Below, in pieces: positions 20,646-33,051 of a stretch of 64,000 nucleotides of DNA. This DNA comes from Valencia hispanica. Taxonomy: Eukaryota > Chordata > Actinopteri > Cyprinodontiformes > Valenciidae. A program made the position numbers and the translations under genes. How positions within the stretch are numbered: the first letter of the stretch is position 1; every line of letters begins with the position of its first letter. The stretch is taken from assembly GCA_963556495.2 (NCBI GenBank), contig OY747712.1, positions 5,731,634 to 5,795,633 of the forward strand, in the 5' to 3' direction. A model generated the notes under the pieces. It did not search any database, was not told where the DNA came from, and saw only the letters and a list, made by a program, of their open reading frames with translations.

Positions 20646-23255
20646 AGGGGTTAATTATAAAGCACGGCTCGTTCTTAATGGTTTTCTAAATGCAGAGGAA
20701 AAACAGTTCAAACGAGCCTAACAACTTCAACTACTTCTGCTTTTTAATGTGTGGAAGATTAAGCTGAATGCTGCCTACTTTTTGGGTGCATTACAATGTG
20801 GGACTTTAATGGGGGAATCGTCATTCTTTTTTACAGCTGTAATTCTAAGGTGAAGCCAGGCTATAATAACAAAAATTATGTTTTTAATTGGAGCAAAATG
20901 ACTCTGAATCCAAATTACAGGAACCTGGATAAAAAACCCAGGATAAAATCAGACGGGTGATCCATGGGAGCAAAGATTGTTTTCACGCAGCAGGAAAATT
21001 CAAACTTTATCTCTATTATTTTTTTCTTTTTCCCCAGAAAAGTTTATTTGCTGAGATTTTGAGAATCGGTGCAAATCTTGTCTCAGTTTGGTGAATTTAT
21101 GGGGAAGACTTTCTTTGTTGTCCTGCTGTGTTTAACTAATTCCAAGTAGAATATCTGTCTTTGTCTCGATTAATGCTTCATTGCATTATTTGCCTAAAAG
21201 TGATTACAGGATTCCAATGGGAAAAAAAACCTCTAAGACTCAGTTGACTTCAGAAGACTTGAATTCCTCCCTTTTGTTTTCCTTCCACTTTTCATCCATT
21301 AAGAAGTCCTTCAGGAGTCTAAGCAGAGAATCCGGTGCTTCTTGAAGAACTTTCAGATCTTTCAAGAGGTTCTCAGCTTATTGGATGGGGGTCAAAGGTT
21401 ACCAACATTAGTCTAACAACAGCAGAACAAAAATAGAACTTTTTAAACCTAAAACAACTAGATCATGCAGAAAAGCATTTATCATCTTTGCTAAAACATC
21501 TTTACCGATCAGATTCATGTCATTTTGCAGACAAAGGGATGCTGATTACACATGAAAAAGTTTCCATATATGTCTTTTTGTGAATATACATCCTTCTATT
21601 TACCTTGAACTCTTCTCTTCAAACTTCAAACTGAACGTGTTTGTTGCAGCCTAAGGACATAAGTGTGTCACAAATGGGCCTAAACTGTGATTCCAGACGA
21701 AGACAACTCTTCAGTCGGAAGCGGAGCGGGCTGAAACATGCAGCACTCATCACTCAAGAGCGGGATCGGTCCTTCACTCCAGAATCACCACAAACATCCT
21801 TGACCCCATCAAGGTCGAGACAGGAGGCGGAGCTTGCTGTCAGCCTAATGAGGGTCGGACAAAAGGTGGGCGGAGCTCCCTGCTTTTATCCAACTGCAGC
21901 TTGACCCTGAATCCTGAGGTGGGGGGGGTTCGAGGCTCCGGGGGTCGAGTGCTGTCTAACCTCTGTCAGCGGCTGCAAATTATGGGTCAGGTGTTACTAT
22001 GGTGACGGTGTCCTGACAGGTGACCCGTGCGGTCAGAGAAAACACCTCCGGGACAAATGGGTGGGAGGAGCTCACAGATAACTGGAGACACACTAACAAG
22101 GAAACAAAATGCCTCATAAAGGCCGTTCATAATAACCACCAGGTATAAGCTCTGGCATTCTGTCAAACTGAAGGTGGAAACAGTAATTTACTGCAGATAA
22201 TGAGCCCCATGCAGCCATGGTTTGTCTCAGCTCTTCTCATTCTTCTTCACGCCTTTGAAAAATCACAAAGATGAACTCAATGAACATGAAGCGATCCTTT
22301 AAGTAGGATAAGTAAAAAGTTGTCATTTTTTGGCTTGCAGCTAAATTCCAGCTTTAAGCACAAAAGGAAATATTTATGACAAAATACACCTGGAAGTTTT
22401 GTTTTATTTTGCAAATCATAACAGTTAAGACTATAAACAATGTTATAAATCTGAAAGTTCAAATATAAATTCATTTTCTTTTGTCAAAGGATTTTTACTC
22501 ATTTGGAGTTGTATCTTGAAAATAACCGTCCAAAACACATGAACACGGAAAGGACCAACTTTCAATCCCGCCATTTTTCCCGTTTTGCTTTCAAACGCAC
22601 CATGAGATGAGCCACCATACCCTCAAACCCCAATAAACGTCACCTAGAAATAAATAATTAAATACATTTGGAAACAAATAAATAATAATAATGTGTAAAA
22701 AAAGAAATGTCCAAATAAATAAATAAAATAGTATTCCCACATTTATTTATTTTCAATTGTATTTACCCATTTATTTATATAAATTTATTGTCAATTATGG
22801 CAGGGACGGTCCTCCATACTCTCCCTTACCTCTCTTTCCTCTGGTAAAGGAGGTGGAAAGAAATCCTCCACCTCAAAAGATCACTCTGAGGAGCTCGCAT
22901 CACCATTTGCTCCATCTTTCTCGCCGTCTGTCAGTGCCACTGCAGCAGCGCTGCCATCAGCATGTCAATTACAGCCCAGCCCTCTCCCCCACTGTCTCCA
23001 CCCCACAGCGGGTGGAAGGCTGACATCAGTTACATCCGCTGACATCAGTAAACCCAGCTGAGCCAGCTGCGATGCCCGATTCAAATTCAAGTGCAGTGTA
23101 AAGTTTTAACCTAAAGAGGGCAGTTCACTTTTTTTGGGTAAAAATGAATATTTTGACTAAAATGTACTAAAATACAAAAAATAATGACCAGACATGTAGA
23201 TGTAGATAATGCACTATTATAGACATTCATTTATAAATTTATCAGCAAAAAGAAA
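20646..23255. other. Intergenic, no recognisable gene
   Basis: AT-rich blocks at 22640-22800 consist of (AAAT)n-type sequence. GC-richer patches at 21780-22080 and 22880-23060 hold no recognisable exon. The 87-codon frame at 21641-21904 (+) shows no domain. Confidence 0.35.
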
Positions 23256-23494
23256 GTTGAAATGGGGGTGAGTTACACTTTAAATATTTAGCTTTCAAAT
23301 TCAACATTTAGCTTGTTAGCTAAATATTTAATTTGAAAACAAAATATTAAATTTACTAAATAAATATACAGTTTTAAACTGTGACATTTATAAATTTATA
23401 CAGTTGATTTGGGGGTGAGTTACACATTTAATATTTAGCTTTCAAATTCAATATTTAGCTTGTTAGCTAAATCTTGAACTTGAAAGCTAAATAT

Positions 23495-24410
23495 CAGAGG
23501 TGGGACAAAGTCATTGTTTTGCAAGTCACAAGTAAGTCTCAAGTCTTTGTCCTCGAGTCTCGAGTCAAGTCGAGTCAAAGATGAGGCAAGTCCCAAGTCG
23601 AGTCAAAAGTCAAAGCCAACAAGTCCCGAGTCGAGTCAAAAGTCAAAGCCAACAAGTCCCGAGTCGAGTCAAAAGTCAAAGCCAACAAGTCCCGAGTCGA
23701 GTCAAAAGTCAAAGCCAACAAGTCCCGAGTCGAGTCAAAAGTCAAAGCCAACAAGTCCCGAGTCGAGTCAAAAGTCAAAGCCAACAAGTCCGAGTCGAGT
23801 CAAAAGTCAAAGCCAACAAGTCCCGAGTCGAGTCAAAAGTCCTACCATTTTAGTTTCGAGTCATTTCAAGTTCTCTTATCACAGAAATATGTTTATACAA
23901 ATCATGTATGTCTGTAAGATTTGTATTTATTTAAACCTTTATACAATAACAATAATCAAATTCAGTAAAAAACTGAAAATTTAATTTTCACAAAAAATGC
24001 TTGTATTTCAACAGCACATTGCACTAGAACAAAGCACAGAGCTTCAGTCCTGTAAAACAGTTTAACTTTCAAATAGACATGGGTCCTTTTAACTTAAACT
24101 TTTTTAAACATGTCATCAATAAAATCCTCACCCCTCAAAATGATCACTTCTGAAAAACTGGAACAACCTGATAATATAATTGGAACGCCTCCTTGGTGTG
24201 TAAAAAATTTCTCCCCCAGTGTTCATGGGAAGTAGCAAGTCTTCTCAAGTCAGAAGGCGCAAGTCCAAGTAAAGTCACGAGTCATTGATGTTAAAGTCCA
24301 AGTCTAGTTGCAAGTCTTTGTACATTTTATCAAGTCGAGTCTGAAGTCATCAAATTCATGACTCAAGTCTGACTCGAGTCCAAGTCACATGACTCAGGTG
24401 CACACCTCTG
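23495..24410. mobile_element. Non-autonomous hAT element with AAGTC/GAGTC arrays
   Basis: The element starts CAGAGGTGGGAC and ends GGTGCACACCTCTG, giving short inverted ends (CAGAGGTG). The flanking octamers CTAAATAT (23487-23494) and CTAAATAA (24411-24418) match at 7 of 8, an hAT-type target duplication. Both subterminal regions are packed with AAGTC and GAGTC pentamers, plausible transposase-binding repeats. No transposase is encoded. The 156-codon frame across the left part is produced by the internal tandem. Confidence 0.75.
23588..23842. repeat. 33-bp minisatellite inside hAT element
   Basis: The unit AAGTCCCGAGTCGAGTCAAA plus AGTCAAAGCCAAC repeats about 7.5 times. One copy near 23787 lacks a C, which shifts the frame. 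Because 33 is a multiple of 3, the array reads as an 11-residue protein repeat (KSKPTSPESSQ), which is an artefact. Confidence 0.9.
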
Positions 24411-24721
24411 CTAAATAAATATACAGTTTTAAACTGTGACATTCATAAATTAATAAATGGCATGGAGGCAAATAGGACTTTGAAAAATGAACCCCCATTT
24501 TTTCTCTTATGACCGGGTAAATAACCCAAATTAATGCCGATAAATTTTGACGGCATTACTTTACAACGGCACTTCATTTTCGGGGTTATATTAAATGACA
24601 AACTGACTTGCCATAGAGTTATTCTGAATGCTGAATGTTTAAACTCTCCGCTCCACATGTTGACAGCAGGAGGAGTCAGTGAGACAGGAGGAGGAGGAGC
24701 TTTTCCATTATTGTCCGCTGG

Positions 24722-25359
<638 letters not shown>

Positions 25360-25380
25360 ATGGATAACTTCTTCACGGAG
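25360..25380 (+). CDS. myo10: Myosin-X, first coding exon (MDNFFTE)
   Basis: Myosin-X is an unconventional, filopodial-tip motor that binds PI(3,4,5)P3 through PH domains and cargo through MyTH4-FERM. Its N-terminus in vertebrates is MDNFFTEGTRVWLRENG, and these 21 bases encode exactly MDNFFTE. The ATG has A at -3 and G at +4, a strong Kozak context. The exon ends GAG|GTAAGAAG, a near-consensus donor leaving phase 0, so exon 2 should begin with the Gly of GTRVW. I looked for that motif downstream and did not find it, consistent with a very long first intron. With seven codons the call rests on identity plus start and donor quality. A chance match is unlikely but possible. Only this exon is present here. 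Confidence 0.75.
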
Positions 25381-25381
25381 G

Positions 25382-26371
25382 TAAGAAGAGTCTGCAGCTC
25401 CTTCCTCCTCAGGCATGAGCAGCTTGGACCATCAGGAAGTCCTGCAGCAGCTTTGTTTCTCTGACATGTTCGCTCATACTTTCTTTCATACTACACCGTG
25501 CTAATGTGATGAGATTGTGCTTCAGGCGGTATTTATGGTCCCTCCAGTTCCTTCTTTATTCCATGACACACACACTCCTAGTGAGGCTCTAGGTGTTTCA
25601 CTGAAACATGAAGGATCTCAAGAACCTCAGAGAGGACCGGGTCCCAGTGGACCTTTGGTATTTCCGCACTTCTTCTTCTGGTTTCCTCCAATAAAAAAAG
25701 AAAAGTGGGTCTCCTGGAGCTATTAATAGAAGTCTGAAGTTTGTGGGTCTGCATCAGCTACTTGTTGAATGTATGTGTGGTGTTTCTGGTATGTTGATGC
25801 TTCAAGAATCAGCGGATTCTTTTTCTTACAGTTCATAAAGGTGTGCACCGATGGCATTGGGTCATTGGTGCACATCACTCCAAATCTGCTGTATTTCTGA
25901 GCTTTCTTCATCCTATTTGTAGTAGATCAGCTCTACCTGAGGCCATCATGATCAGGAATGAGGATGTCTGCTTGGATTCATTTCTCATCATTCTGAGCTG
26001 CTTGATGTACTCTGAGGTACGCCGAAGCGATGGTCCACTGTGGAGCAATGGCGTTGTTCACGACTCGGTTTGCAAGGATCTGGCAGAAGCGGTGCCATCC
26101 ACAGTCCTTTATCAGGCAGTCGCCGAAGCGTCTGACACTTCGCATGTCAGCAGAGAGAGATGCGGCCTCTTGAATTCACCGAAGCTTTGTTACCGCCGGA
26201 TGGAGATTGAATGGAGTCACATTGGCAGCTTGCATGATGCTTTTCCTCATTTTTACACGACAGTGCATGATGCACATTTCAGCACACATGAGCACGGCTG
26301 CTACAAAACAGACTGATATGACAGTGGTGAACCAGTTATTAATGTTACCTAATCTCATATTAGGCTATGCT
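25382..26371. other. Intronic, unassigned
   Basis: A GC-richer block at 25985-26230 is open on the plus strand within the 157-codon frame 25843-26316, but its residues (for example SDGPLWSNGVVHDSVCKDL) match no family I know. It lacks an evident acceptor/donor pair and may be chance or an old repeat. Confidence 0.3.
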
Positions 26372-26379
26372 GTTTGCAC

Positions 26380-27455
26380 TAGTGGTGTAACTTCACACGT
26401 TTTCAGTACTCTTTAATCAAGACAAATAAATACAAACGTGCATATGATTTATTTATTTATACTTTGATCAGCATTAAAAAAAAGAACATTTATATATTTG
26501 AATTCCCTCTATTCAATTCCTGAAATTGATTTGATTTTTATTTTCTATAACTTAAAGTTGAAAGTATAGAATGGACTGGATATTTGATAGGATTTTTTTA
26601 ATTAGATAAAATAGTACAAGCAGACATAGCCAGAGTAGAAAACAATATAACCACTTGAAATCAGTTGGTGTTAATGTTTAGAAATGTTTAAATAATACAT
26701 TGCCCATATTTGAGAGTAAAACATGCTTAAACCGCTTTGGAGTTGTTTTGATATTTCAACAGCCCAGTCTCCCAGCTGTACCTGAATGCAGCATGGTCAG
26801 CTGTTGGGAAAATCCCTTCTCGTCAACAATTTTCCCGACCATCCCCAAATTCTATCCACTCCTTCCTGGTCCCACTGCAGATGTTCCCTGAAAATTTGAT
26901 AAAAATCCACCAATAACTTTTTGAGTTCTGTTGCTAGGTAACAGACAGACATACAAATAAACAAACCCTGGCGAAAACGTGACCTCCTTGGTGGAGGTAA
27001 TGAGGAGTTTGGTCTGATTGGATGCTACTGGTAGCCATGTTGGACGTCAGCTGGTTTCTCTCTAGTATCAGTGATGTTTCCATTCAGCTTGACATTGTTT
27101 CAGGTGAGTCATTCAGTTCAGAGCAGAGCGTGTTATGGACCTTATTGCTGTTGGAAGATGCGTTCGCTGACAAAGTTCTGGTTCGGTCCATCTTCCTTTT
27201 TCTACTGTAGCTGCATGAGAAACCATTCATGTTCCCAAATAGCAGAGTTTAGTGATAGCTGGGAGTCCTTTCTGTTTTGTTTTGGTGCCGCTTTTAAAAG
27301 TTGCGCTGTTGAACGTTGCACTGCGCTCTGCCTTTCTAACATAAACATTCTGCATGTGTTCAGGTAGAAAACAGCTGGATTCGTTCGGTACACGTGCGTA
27401 CCGAACCGACAGGGTCGTACCGAAAAATACAAATACGTGTACCGTAACAACCTCT
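26380..27455 (+). mobile_element. hAT-like family V1, copy A
   Basis: The left end TAGTGGTGTAAC and right end GTGTACCGTAACAACCTCT are decayed forms of the TAGGGGTGTAACGGTAC terminus common in fish DNA transposons. Octamers GTTTGCAC (26372-26379) and GTCTGCAC (27456-27463) flank it, 7 of 8 identical, indicating hAT. Inside, a 62-codon frame at 27022-27210 recurs in copies C and D. A foreign insert of about 170 bp (26831-27001), ending CCTCCTTGGTGGAGGTAAT, interrupts it. No intact transposase is present. Confidence 0.7.
26831..27001 (+). mobile_element. Short repeat nested in copy A
   Basis: The sequence AAAATTTGATAAAAATCCAC, a GAGTTCTGTTGCTA block, then GACAGACATACAAATAAACA and CCTCCTTGGTGGAGGTAAT matches the 3' signature of an abundant teleost interspersed repeat. 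It is absent at the corresponding place in copies B, C and D of the host element. Confidence 0.5.
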
Positions 27456-27463
27456 GTCTGCAC

Positions 27464-29032
27464 TGATGACGATTGCTCACCTCAGCATGTGAGATGCCTG
27501 AAACTTCCTGATTAATGTGGATAATGATGCTTATTAATTTGATAATTACCCAATGATATATGCCAATCAAGGATACAATTAAAACTAATTTAATATTTTC
27601 CAGTGTGTTAAAAATCATATTACTTGGTAACAATAAGACTTAGACATATTATCACTGTTCTGTTTTCTTTCCAAAGAGACCCCAGCCATGTCTTTACTCA
27701 AAATGGTTAAAGAACAGCTTAAATTTTAGTTTGGGTATACGTTATTTTTAAAAAAAATGTAAGGTGGAAATTACAGGAATGTTAGGGGTTAAGCACTCGC
27801 AGCATAAAAGTATAATTGATAGATTTTTAAGTAACAGGAAACTTCCTAATAACTCTGATGCTTTGCTTATTCATATCCTCTGGTGACTGTTCCAGACATG
27901 AACCTTTTACCTTCCCCTGCTGATCTGGATGTGGACTAGTTTCCCTCTCCCCTGGATGTTTTTTTGCCATTAATAACATTTACATTTTTATTTCTATTTC
28001 ATTATATGCCTGCTGATGATGTTTTCCTTTAAATAGACCAATAAGTGGTTGGTAAACGTGTGAGGCTGTGTTTCATTGCTTGATCCTTGATTCATTTGGT
28101 TTTTACGACATCCGTAAACCACACCTTGTAGTTTTTGAAGTGATGATGTCACCCAGGTACAACCTATGAGTCATCCCTGAATGTCATTATCGGGAGTTCA
28201 CCTGAAGGCTGCAGGGAAAGGGAGTTTAAACCCGGTTTCACCTCGCGTAGATCCAGAACGGTTAGACTGACTAGTTATAAAACTTCCTGCCTTCCTGGTT
28301 GAAAACCCTTCTCGTGTTCTCATTGGCGCTGAGGTGTTTTTGAAGTCCAGAAGGAGTTTTGAGTGGAATGAAGGGGGGCAAAGGTCATGAGACTCATTGA
28401 GAACTTATAGGTGCGGGTGTAAAACAAACACTCTGCAGTACCAGAGTCTTTTCCCCCCTGCAGTAAAGAGTCGTGCCAGTCCCATGATGAGCGTACCGTA
28501 CATCTGGTGGTTCGGCTCGATCCCTGGAAGCTCCCGGGAGCGAGAGTGGATTTTTCTTTCTACTTTTTCAAACTCGGAGCCAGAAGCAGGCAGACGTGCA
28601 CAATAGTTTCAGATGTCATACGCCTGCTTTTATGTCTGCCAGCTAATGGCAGCTGGAACAGAGAGCCCACTCTGTGAGGAACACGCCAGTTTTAGCTGAG
28701 AGGAAAGTGAACTGGGAAGGAAGTTGAAGAAAGAAAAAAAACTTCTTATTCTCTCTGGTCTTGTTATAATAAACCTCATTATGAGGTCTGCTTTACTGCT
28801 TCAAGCCAGTGTGGGGAAGAAACGTCTTCTGCCCCTCCCAGACTGTAAAACCTCTGAGCACCATCAAACGGTTTAATGCTCTTTAAGTATTTTAGCATTT
28901 TTTCTTCGTCATGTTTTTGACGTTAATTTTTTTACACAATCATTTGAGGACATGCAGTTCTTTTAAAACCAGACATTAAAATAGATTGTGAAAAGAATAG
29001 ATTGTTAACACAGAAGTTATCACTCTGTGTGT
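27464..29032. other. Intronic, unassigned
   Basis: No repeat family or exon is recognised. A G-run follows at about 29033-29043, just before the L2 fragment. Confidence 0.35.
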
Positions 29033-29043
29033 GGGGGGGGGGG

Positions 29044-29432
29044 TTGGTATCAGTATCCCCCCACCGAACCAATCAGGTCCTCTAATTCCAGTCGACTCAA
29101 CATCCCTAGAATCAGAACCAAACATGCAGAAGCAGCTTTCAGTTTCTACGCTCCTCTAATCTGGAACCAACTTCCAGAAAACTACAAAGCTGCTGAAACA
29201 CTGAGTTCTTTTAAATCACGACTAAAAACGAATCTGTTTAGAGCTGCCTTTGAGGAATGCTTTCACGTATTCTATTTGTTTTGTGTATTCTTCTTGCTTT
29301 ATTGCTGTTTTTACTTAATATGTTTTGTCTTTTACTGCTATTTTTATTTTACGCAGTAATCATCTAAAGCACCTTGAATTACCTTGTTGTTGAAAGTGTG
29401 CTATACAAATAAAATTGCCCTGCCTTGCCTCC
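29044..29432 (+). mobile_element. L2-type LINE, 3' end of ORF2 plus tail
   Basis: The plus strand encodes PIRSSNSSRLNIPRIRTKHA, then EAAFSFYAPLIWNQLPENYK and SSFKSRLKTNLFRAAF. These are the C-terminus of the L2-clade reverse transcriptase common in fish. The 3' tail reads AAAGCACCTTGAATTACCTT then GTGCTATACAAATAAAATTG. The copy is 5'-truncated. Confidence 0.85.
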
Positions 29433-32400
29433 AATCCTTAGTTTTTTTATTCCAGAATTTGGTTTAAAGATTTTGGATATTATTATAATTTTTTTCAGAT
29501 GTTAGAACCTTTTTTCTGGAGGTGATGGAAGTATAACCTACGATCGGCCACAACTGTCCAGGTTCAGCGTCTGCTTTATTTTACTTCAATATGAACAGCT
29601 CTAGCTTGTTAAATCAGTGACTCTCGTAGGACAAAGGTAACGGACAACAGGGCCAAATTTTGGATTGAAGAAGATCCGGGGCTTAGCCCAGATAACCGAT
29701 GGATTTATTTAATTTATTTATTTGATATATGTGCATAAAATTATTGCTTTAAAAGATACGACATCTCAACTTTCAAATTATCACCGCCACGAAGCAGATT
29801 AAACGCACTGGATTACACAGATACATTAATATGATGTAATAAATAAAAATGACACAATCAACCAACAATGAAAACTATCAACAATATCACATAAGCAGTC
29901 AGCTGTGATGTGAGGTGACTTCAGGGAATACAGTTTACATCCATTAAAAACATAATATAAAGCAAGATGGCTACTATGTGTGACTCAATAGTTAATATAT
30001 TGACTAAAAAACCAAATGCATCATATTCTCTTGGATATGATCCTGGCCTCTGCTGATTTTCTGCTCTGTTCTTTTTTTTTCTTTTTTTATCCAGATTTAA
30101 TCTCATTGTTTCTCAATCGTCCAGAGAGCCTCTGTTAGTTGCTTGATTATTATTAATCCCAGCATGTTTGGATTCTTCCCATGTACCCTCATATGTAACA
30201 TTATCTTATCACCATTCATTTCTTTGGTACCAACGCTGATACTGATACATCCAGGGCCTAAGCCCAAGTATAGCCTCCCCTTAACTCCGCCCCTGATGGA
30301 GTCTTGGTTCCACATCCCTGTGTGATTATGATTCAAAGAGTGCAGAATCTCAACGTGAAGGGTCATCTGTGGTTTAGGTGGAACATTTAGTTTTTCTAAA
30401 CTGCCAAATAAAAGCTGATTTTTTAGTTGGTTGGGGAAAAAATGGTGTTTGACATATTTTCAGGTTCATAAAGGTTGATGGATCATAATAGTGGTTCGTA
30501 TTTAAATGACATCGAACTCGACATTAGTTCCAATAGTAAGCCATGTGGAGAGCTGTTCACATTAAAATAGAGAGCTATAGGGATGATTTCATAGTCGCTG
30601 CAAATCTGTATCCTGTCATAAATAGTAGTTTGTGTTGCTTCTCCAGGGACACGACATGAAATATGGCGATATTAAAATGCCACATGTATGCCTCTGTTGT
30701 AGTTAAGTATTAACTAGTTTGATCTGGGCTGTTATTATGAGGCGTCGGTGTCAAGGCGAGCGCTTTATGGTTAACACCACTAATCCAAGTGATGCTCTGC
30801 AGTGACAAACTGGTAACCCTGACCGGAGCAGAGATGTTTACTGCATCTCAATGCTGACTTAGAGTCGCTTCTTTTTGATTTGATTTGATAGAGTCTGAAA
30901 AATAGGGAACAAAATACCAAATTCAGTATTAACTTTTATTTTTCCAATATTTTAAAAATGTTTACCTATTTTTTTTTATTATTTAAACAGTTTTATTTAA
31001 AATTCATTATTTATTTTTAATTCTATTTACTCATTTTTATTCATTTATCCATCCTTTTTGTTGAACTTTAACGTTTGGGAAGATTTCACACATGAAGGGA
31101 TGAACTCTGGGCTGATTGGTGAGAGCAGGAAACTGATTAATCCGAGTAGAATTGAGATAGTTTTGTCATGCTCACAGATGTTTCCACAGATGTTCATTCA
31201 ACTTTCTTTCATTATCTCCCATTTGGCTTCTGTACCAAAATAACAGAACAGCAGAATTCTAAGTCCTGCCTCGTATAATCGGTGTGAAATGTCTCAGCTG
31301 GAGGGTGTGGGATGTTCAGGGAGGTTTTTTTGACTGTAAACTAGAGAACGGCTTGTGAGAATGCATTCGGGGGGTAGGAACTCTAGGGACACGATGGTGT
31401 CGACAATGACACATCCTTCAGCTGGAGGTTCCTTGTCTCTAATTACCAAGCTGCAGCCAAAACAGTCTGGGCCGGAGTCGGCGCAGCCGCTATAAATAGT
31501 CCGGAGAGCAGTTTTTCATCACCTTACCATTCACTTTGAAACATAAAGCGGTTTTCCTGTACAGTGACAATCAGGGTTGTTGTTTTTTTCCTGGTGGAGT
31601 GTTGCTGTAAAGTTGCAAAAAAAACAACAAACATTTCAGCAATTTCTTAAAAATAGCCTCGGTTTTAGGAAGAGAAAAACGTGTTGATGGATGTAAATGG
31701 GTTTTGGCTTTGGCCCACATCATGTGCTCTCCAAGCTGTGAGAAACTCTTTAAAATAAAAATAAATGCTTAAAATCTCAGAAATGTTTAAAATCTTCCAA
31801 AGACACCCGAAGACGTGAGGACTTTCTGCAGGACATGCTTCAGAAAACTCTTGACGCAGCGGTTTCAAGCAGGTTAACGGCGCACAGCAACATCACGGCG
31901 GTCGGTGGGTGACTGTGATTGGCTGCTTCTGGTTTGATTGTGTCCAATAAAAAGTCAGCAGCGCCCGTCATCTGGAAACCTGTGGTGTGTTCAGTGTGTA
32001 GGGTGTGTGTTGACACGACGGAGTCGGTCGGTTTGTCTTTATTTAAACTGCAGGGTGTGGGGACAGGTTGGCTGCCGCTGTCAGCCAATCAGATGGCAGC
32101 TTTCCCTCAGGTGTGTGTTTGTGGTGATCACAGCATTAGTGACAGGAAAGTCACTCTGCGACGTTAAAATGAAGCGGGTCAGAGATTAGGAAAGGGTTCA
32201 TGTTCTCCGTTCTTCTGGAGTGAACAGCACTCATCATGGCGTGTTAACATTTCCTGTTTGGTGAGTTTGTGACAGAGTGTTGGCTGTGCTTCCTTGGAGC
32301 CACGCCTGAGGGCTGAGGCAGGACTCATTTACATAAACTGCTGTTGTAAAAACCATCTACATCATTTTCTTCTTCAAACTTCTCTAGAAACATTACCTGC

Positions 32401-32435
32401 TACGTTCTGTGCTCCAGTAGTAAACACCACTAACC
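29433..32435. other. Intronic, mostly unassigned
   Basis: AT-rich blocks lie at 29700-30110 and 30890-31050. GGGGCTTAGCCC near 29680 and GGGCCTAAGCCC near 30254 may be ends of an old DNA transposon. A perfect MEF2-type CTATAAATAG at 31490-31499 sits in a short GC-rich patch. No exon is recognised. Confidence 0.35.
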
Positions 32436-33051
32436 ATGGGTGTAACGGTACATGTGTTCGGATTATCCGTTCTGGGTCCTGTCGGTTCGGTATGCGCTTA
32501 TTTTGGATAAAACGCAAGTCGGAGGAATCCCTGTTGATGAGAAGGGAATTTCCCAACATCTGCCCATGCTCCATTCAATACAGCTGGGAAACTAGGCTGT
32601 CGAAATATCAAAAAGACTCCAAAGTAATTTGAGCATGTTTTATTCTCAAATATGAGCAAAGTATTATTTGAACATTTCTAAATATTAACACTGACTTTTC
32701 AAGCGTTTATATCATTTTCTACTCTGGCTATGTATGCTTGTACTATGTATACTTGTACTACGTCTGCTTGTACTGTTTTACATATTAAAAATAAAAAACA
32801 AAAGTCCCCAGTCAGTTCTATACTTTTAACTTTTTGAAGTTATAGAACATAATACAATCAAAATAATTTCTGGAATTGAAAGGAAGGAATTCAGGGAAAT
32901 AAGGTTCTTTGCTTCAGTAAAAAAAATAGAAGACATATGGACATTTGTATTTATTTTTCTTTGATTAAAGTGCACCGAAAATGTATTGATCTGCGACTTT
33001 AAAACACAAAATACGTACTGAAACGTGATTTTTGTGTACAGTTACACCGCT
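32436..33051 (-). mobile_element. hAT-like family V1, copy B
   Basis: Both termini are present: GGGTGTAACGGTACA at 32438 and TGTGTACAGTTACACCGCTA ending at 33052. The interior is the reverse complement of copies A and D (CTACTCTGGCTATGTATGCT, AAGTGCACCGAAAATGT). It shares with copy A a segment of about 75 bp (AGCTGT...TTGGGAAA...CCCTTCTC) that C and D lack. It is non-coding. The target duplication is not clear. Confidence 0.65.

Larger units (their letters stand above)
23256..24517. mobile_element. Second copy of the AGCTAAATATTTAG MITE, split by a hAT insertion
   Basis: The flanks 23270-23494 and 24411-24517 share the TTTAGCTTGTTAGCTAAATA interior, the AAACTGTGACATTTATAAAT block and the GAACCCC...TTATGAC right end of the element at 2029-2747. 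The left terminal inverted repeat is not present. The interior is interrupted by the hAT element at 23495-24410, which is therefore younger. Confidence 0.6.

Noticed and set aside
23514..23984. 156-codon protein with an 11-residue repeat
   Set aside because: It is produced by the 33-bp tandem inside a hAT element. One unit is frameshifted and the opposite strand is equally open.
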